Source: Stercorarius parasiticus (Eukaryota > Chordata > Aves > Charadriiformes > Stercorariidae). Taken from it: a stretch of 64,000 bases of DNA. Positions within the stretch are counted from its first letter, which is position 1. Every line of letters starts with the position of its first letter. This document shows, in pieces, positions 1 through 64,000 of the stretch. The stretch spans positions 9,267 to 73,266 of the forward strand of contig VWZL01000559.1 in the NCBI GenBank assembly GCA_013396915.1. Direction: 5' to 3'. The notes beneath the pieces were generated by a model that was not told the DNA's origin, ran no database searches, and saw only the letters and a list, made by a program, of their open reading frames with translations. The position numbers and the translations under genes were made by a program.

Positions 1-82
1 GGCTCCTCGCCTCCGGACCTCGGGCCGCGGCTGGAGCTGGGTGAGAAGGGGGCTGAGAAGCTGGGGACCGGCCGGAGCCCGG

Positions 83-106
83 CCCCGCTATGTAACTTTA
101 GCGGGG
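83..106 (+). promoter_or_regulatory. PREX2: Perfect 8-bp hairpin in the PREX2 leader
   Basis: CCCCGCTA (83-90) pairs perfectly with TAGCGGGG (99-106) across the 8-nt loop TGTAACTT. The stem is GC-rich and would be stable in RNA. The loop region holds the start-stop ATG-TAA. The pairing is seen directly; a regulatory role is inference. Confidence 0.5.
90..95 (+). promoter_or_regulatory. PREX2: Start-stop upstream element (ATG immediately followed by TAA)
   Basis: ATG at 90-92 is followed directly by TAA at 93-95, with G at -3 and T at +4. It is the only upstream ATG in the visible leader and lies 102 nt upstream of the main ATG, in the same frame. Start-stop elements are known to hold initiating ribosomes and lower downstream translation. 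Whether this one is in the mature mRNA depends on the true start site and on the candidate mini-intron. Confidence 0.5.
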
Positions 107-197
107 TCTTTTGTTGTCCTTGTCCGTAGCGCAGCGCCGGGGCGCTCCGGCGGGGAAAGGCGCCGGGCTGGCAGCACCGCTCCTCCTTGGCCGCACC

Positions 198-64000
<63,803 letters not shown>

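Larger units (their letters stand above)
41..134 (+). other. Candidate 5' UTR mini-intron (94 nt)
   Basis: A strong donor ctgg|gtgagaag lies at 41. A branch-like TGTAAC (A95) is followed by a pyrimidine-rich run and acceptors at tag 129 and cag 134. Donor, branch point and acceptor are in the right order and spacing (34-39 nt from branch to AG). Removal would delete the hairpin and the start-stop element and leave the main frame open to the left edge. It is unproven; chance GT/AG in a GC-rich leader remains possible. Confidence 0.3.
1..197 (+). other. PREX2: Probable PREX2 5' untranslated leader
   Basis: This is the sequence upstream of the chosen ATG at 198. The frame of the main ORF is closed by an in-frame TAA at 93-95, which supports ATG198 as the true start in the unspliced leader. 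The only other ATG before 198 is at 90. The context of ATG198 is gcaccATGa, with the favourable A at -3. The leader also holds a donor-like gtgaga at 41 and acceptor-like tag/cag at 129/134; see the mini-intron entry. The transcript 5' end is not determinable from sequence. Confidence 0.65.

Overview
The window is vertebrate nuclear DNA, almost certainly from a bird. The evidence is several copies of the avian-type CR1 LINE. Their 3' ends carry the usual tandem ATTCTATG-like terminus and the conserved 'ggaagggacc...gatcatctagt' block, and one copy still encodes the C-terminal part of the CR1 reverse-transcriptase protein. Large AT-rich introns surround a CpG-rich first exon. No bacterial-type operon, tRNA, rRNA or CRISPR array was seen.

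One gene explains the window: the 5' part of PREX2 on the plus strand (P-Rex2, a PIP3- and Gbeta-gamma-responsive Rac guanine nucleotide exchange factor). Six coding exons were assembled by hand from reading frame, splice sites and family resemblance: 198-338, 50146-50217, 50292-50414, 52299-52403, 55233-55334 and 57100-57261. Together they encode residues 1-235, the short N-terminus and essentially the whole DH (Dbl homology) catalytic domain. The gene continues past the right edge, so the PH, DEP, PDZ and C-terminal phosphatase-like regions are not here.

Layout: 1-197 is a GC-rich 5' UTR/CpG island with a hairpin, an ATG-TAA start-stop element and a possible mini-intron. 198-338 is exon 1. 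339-50145 is a 49.8-kb first intron (78% of the window) holding six CR1 pieces, simple repeats, a CpG-rich patch at 22950-23234, a second GC/CpG-richer patch with an 11-bp-stem hairpin near 20.6 kb, and a possible E-box-bearing element near 27.0 kb. 50146-57261 holds exons 2-6, with introns of only 74 to 2829 bp. 57262-64000 is the start of intron 6.

Every internal junction is phase 0 and every exon length is a multiple of three. No complete second gene was found; intronic open frames over 60 codons look like chance or CR1 remnants. I found no convincing undescribed system. The best leads are regulatory: the start-stop element inside a 5' UTR hairpin and possible mini-intron, and the CpG-rich intronic patch that sits exactly behind a good splice acceptor.
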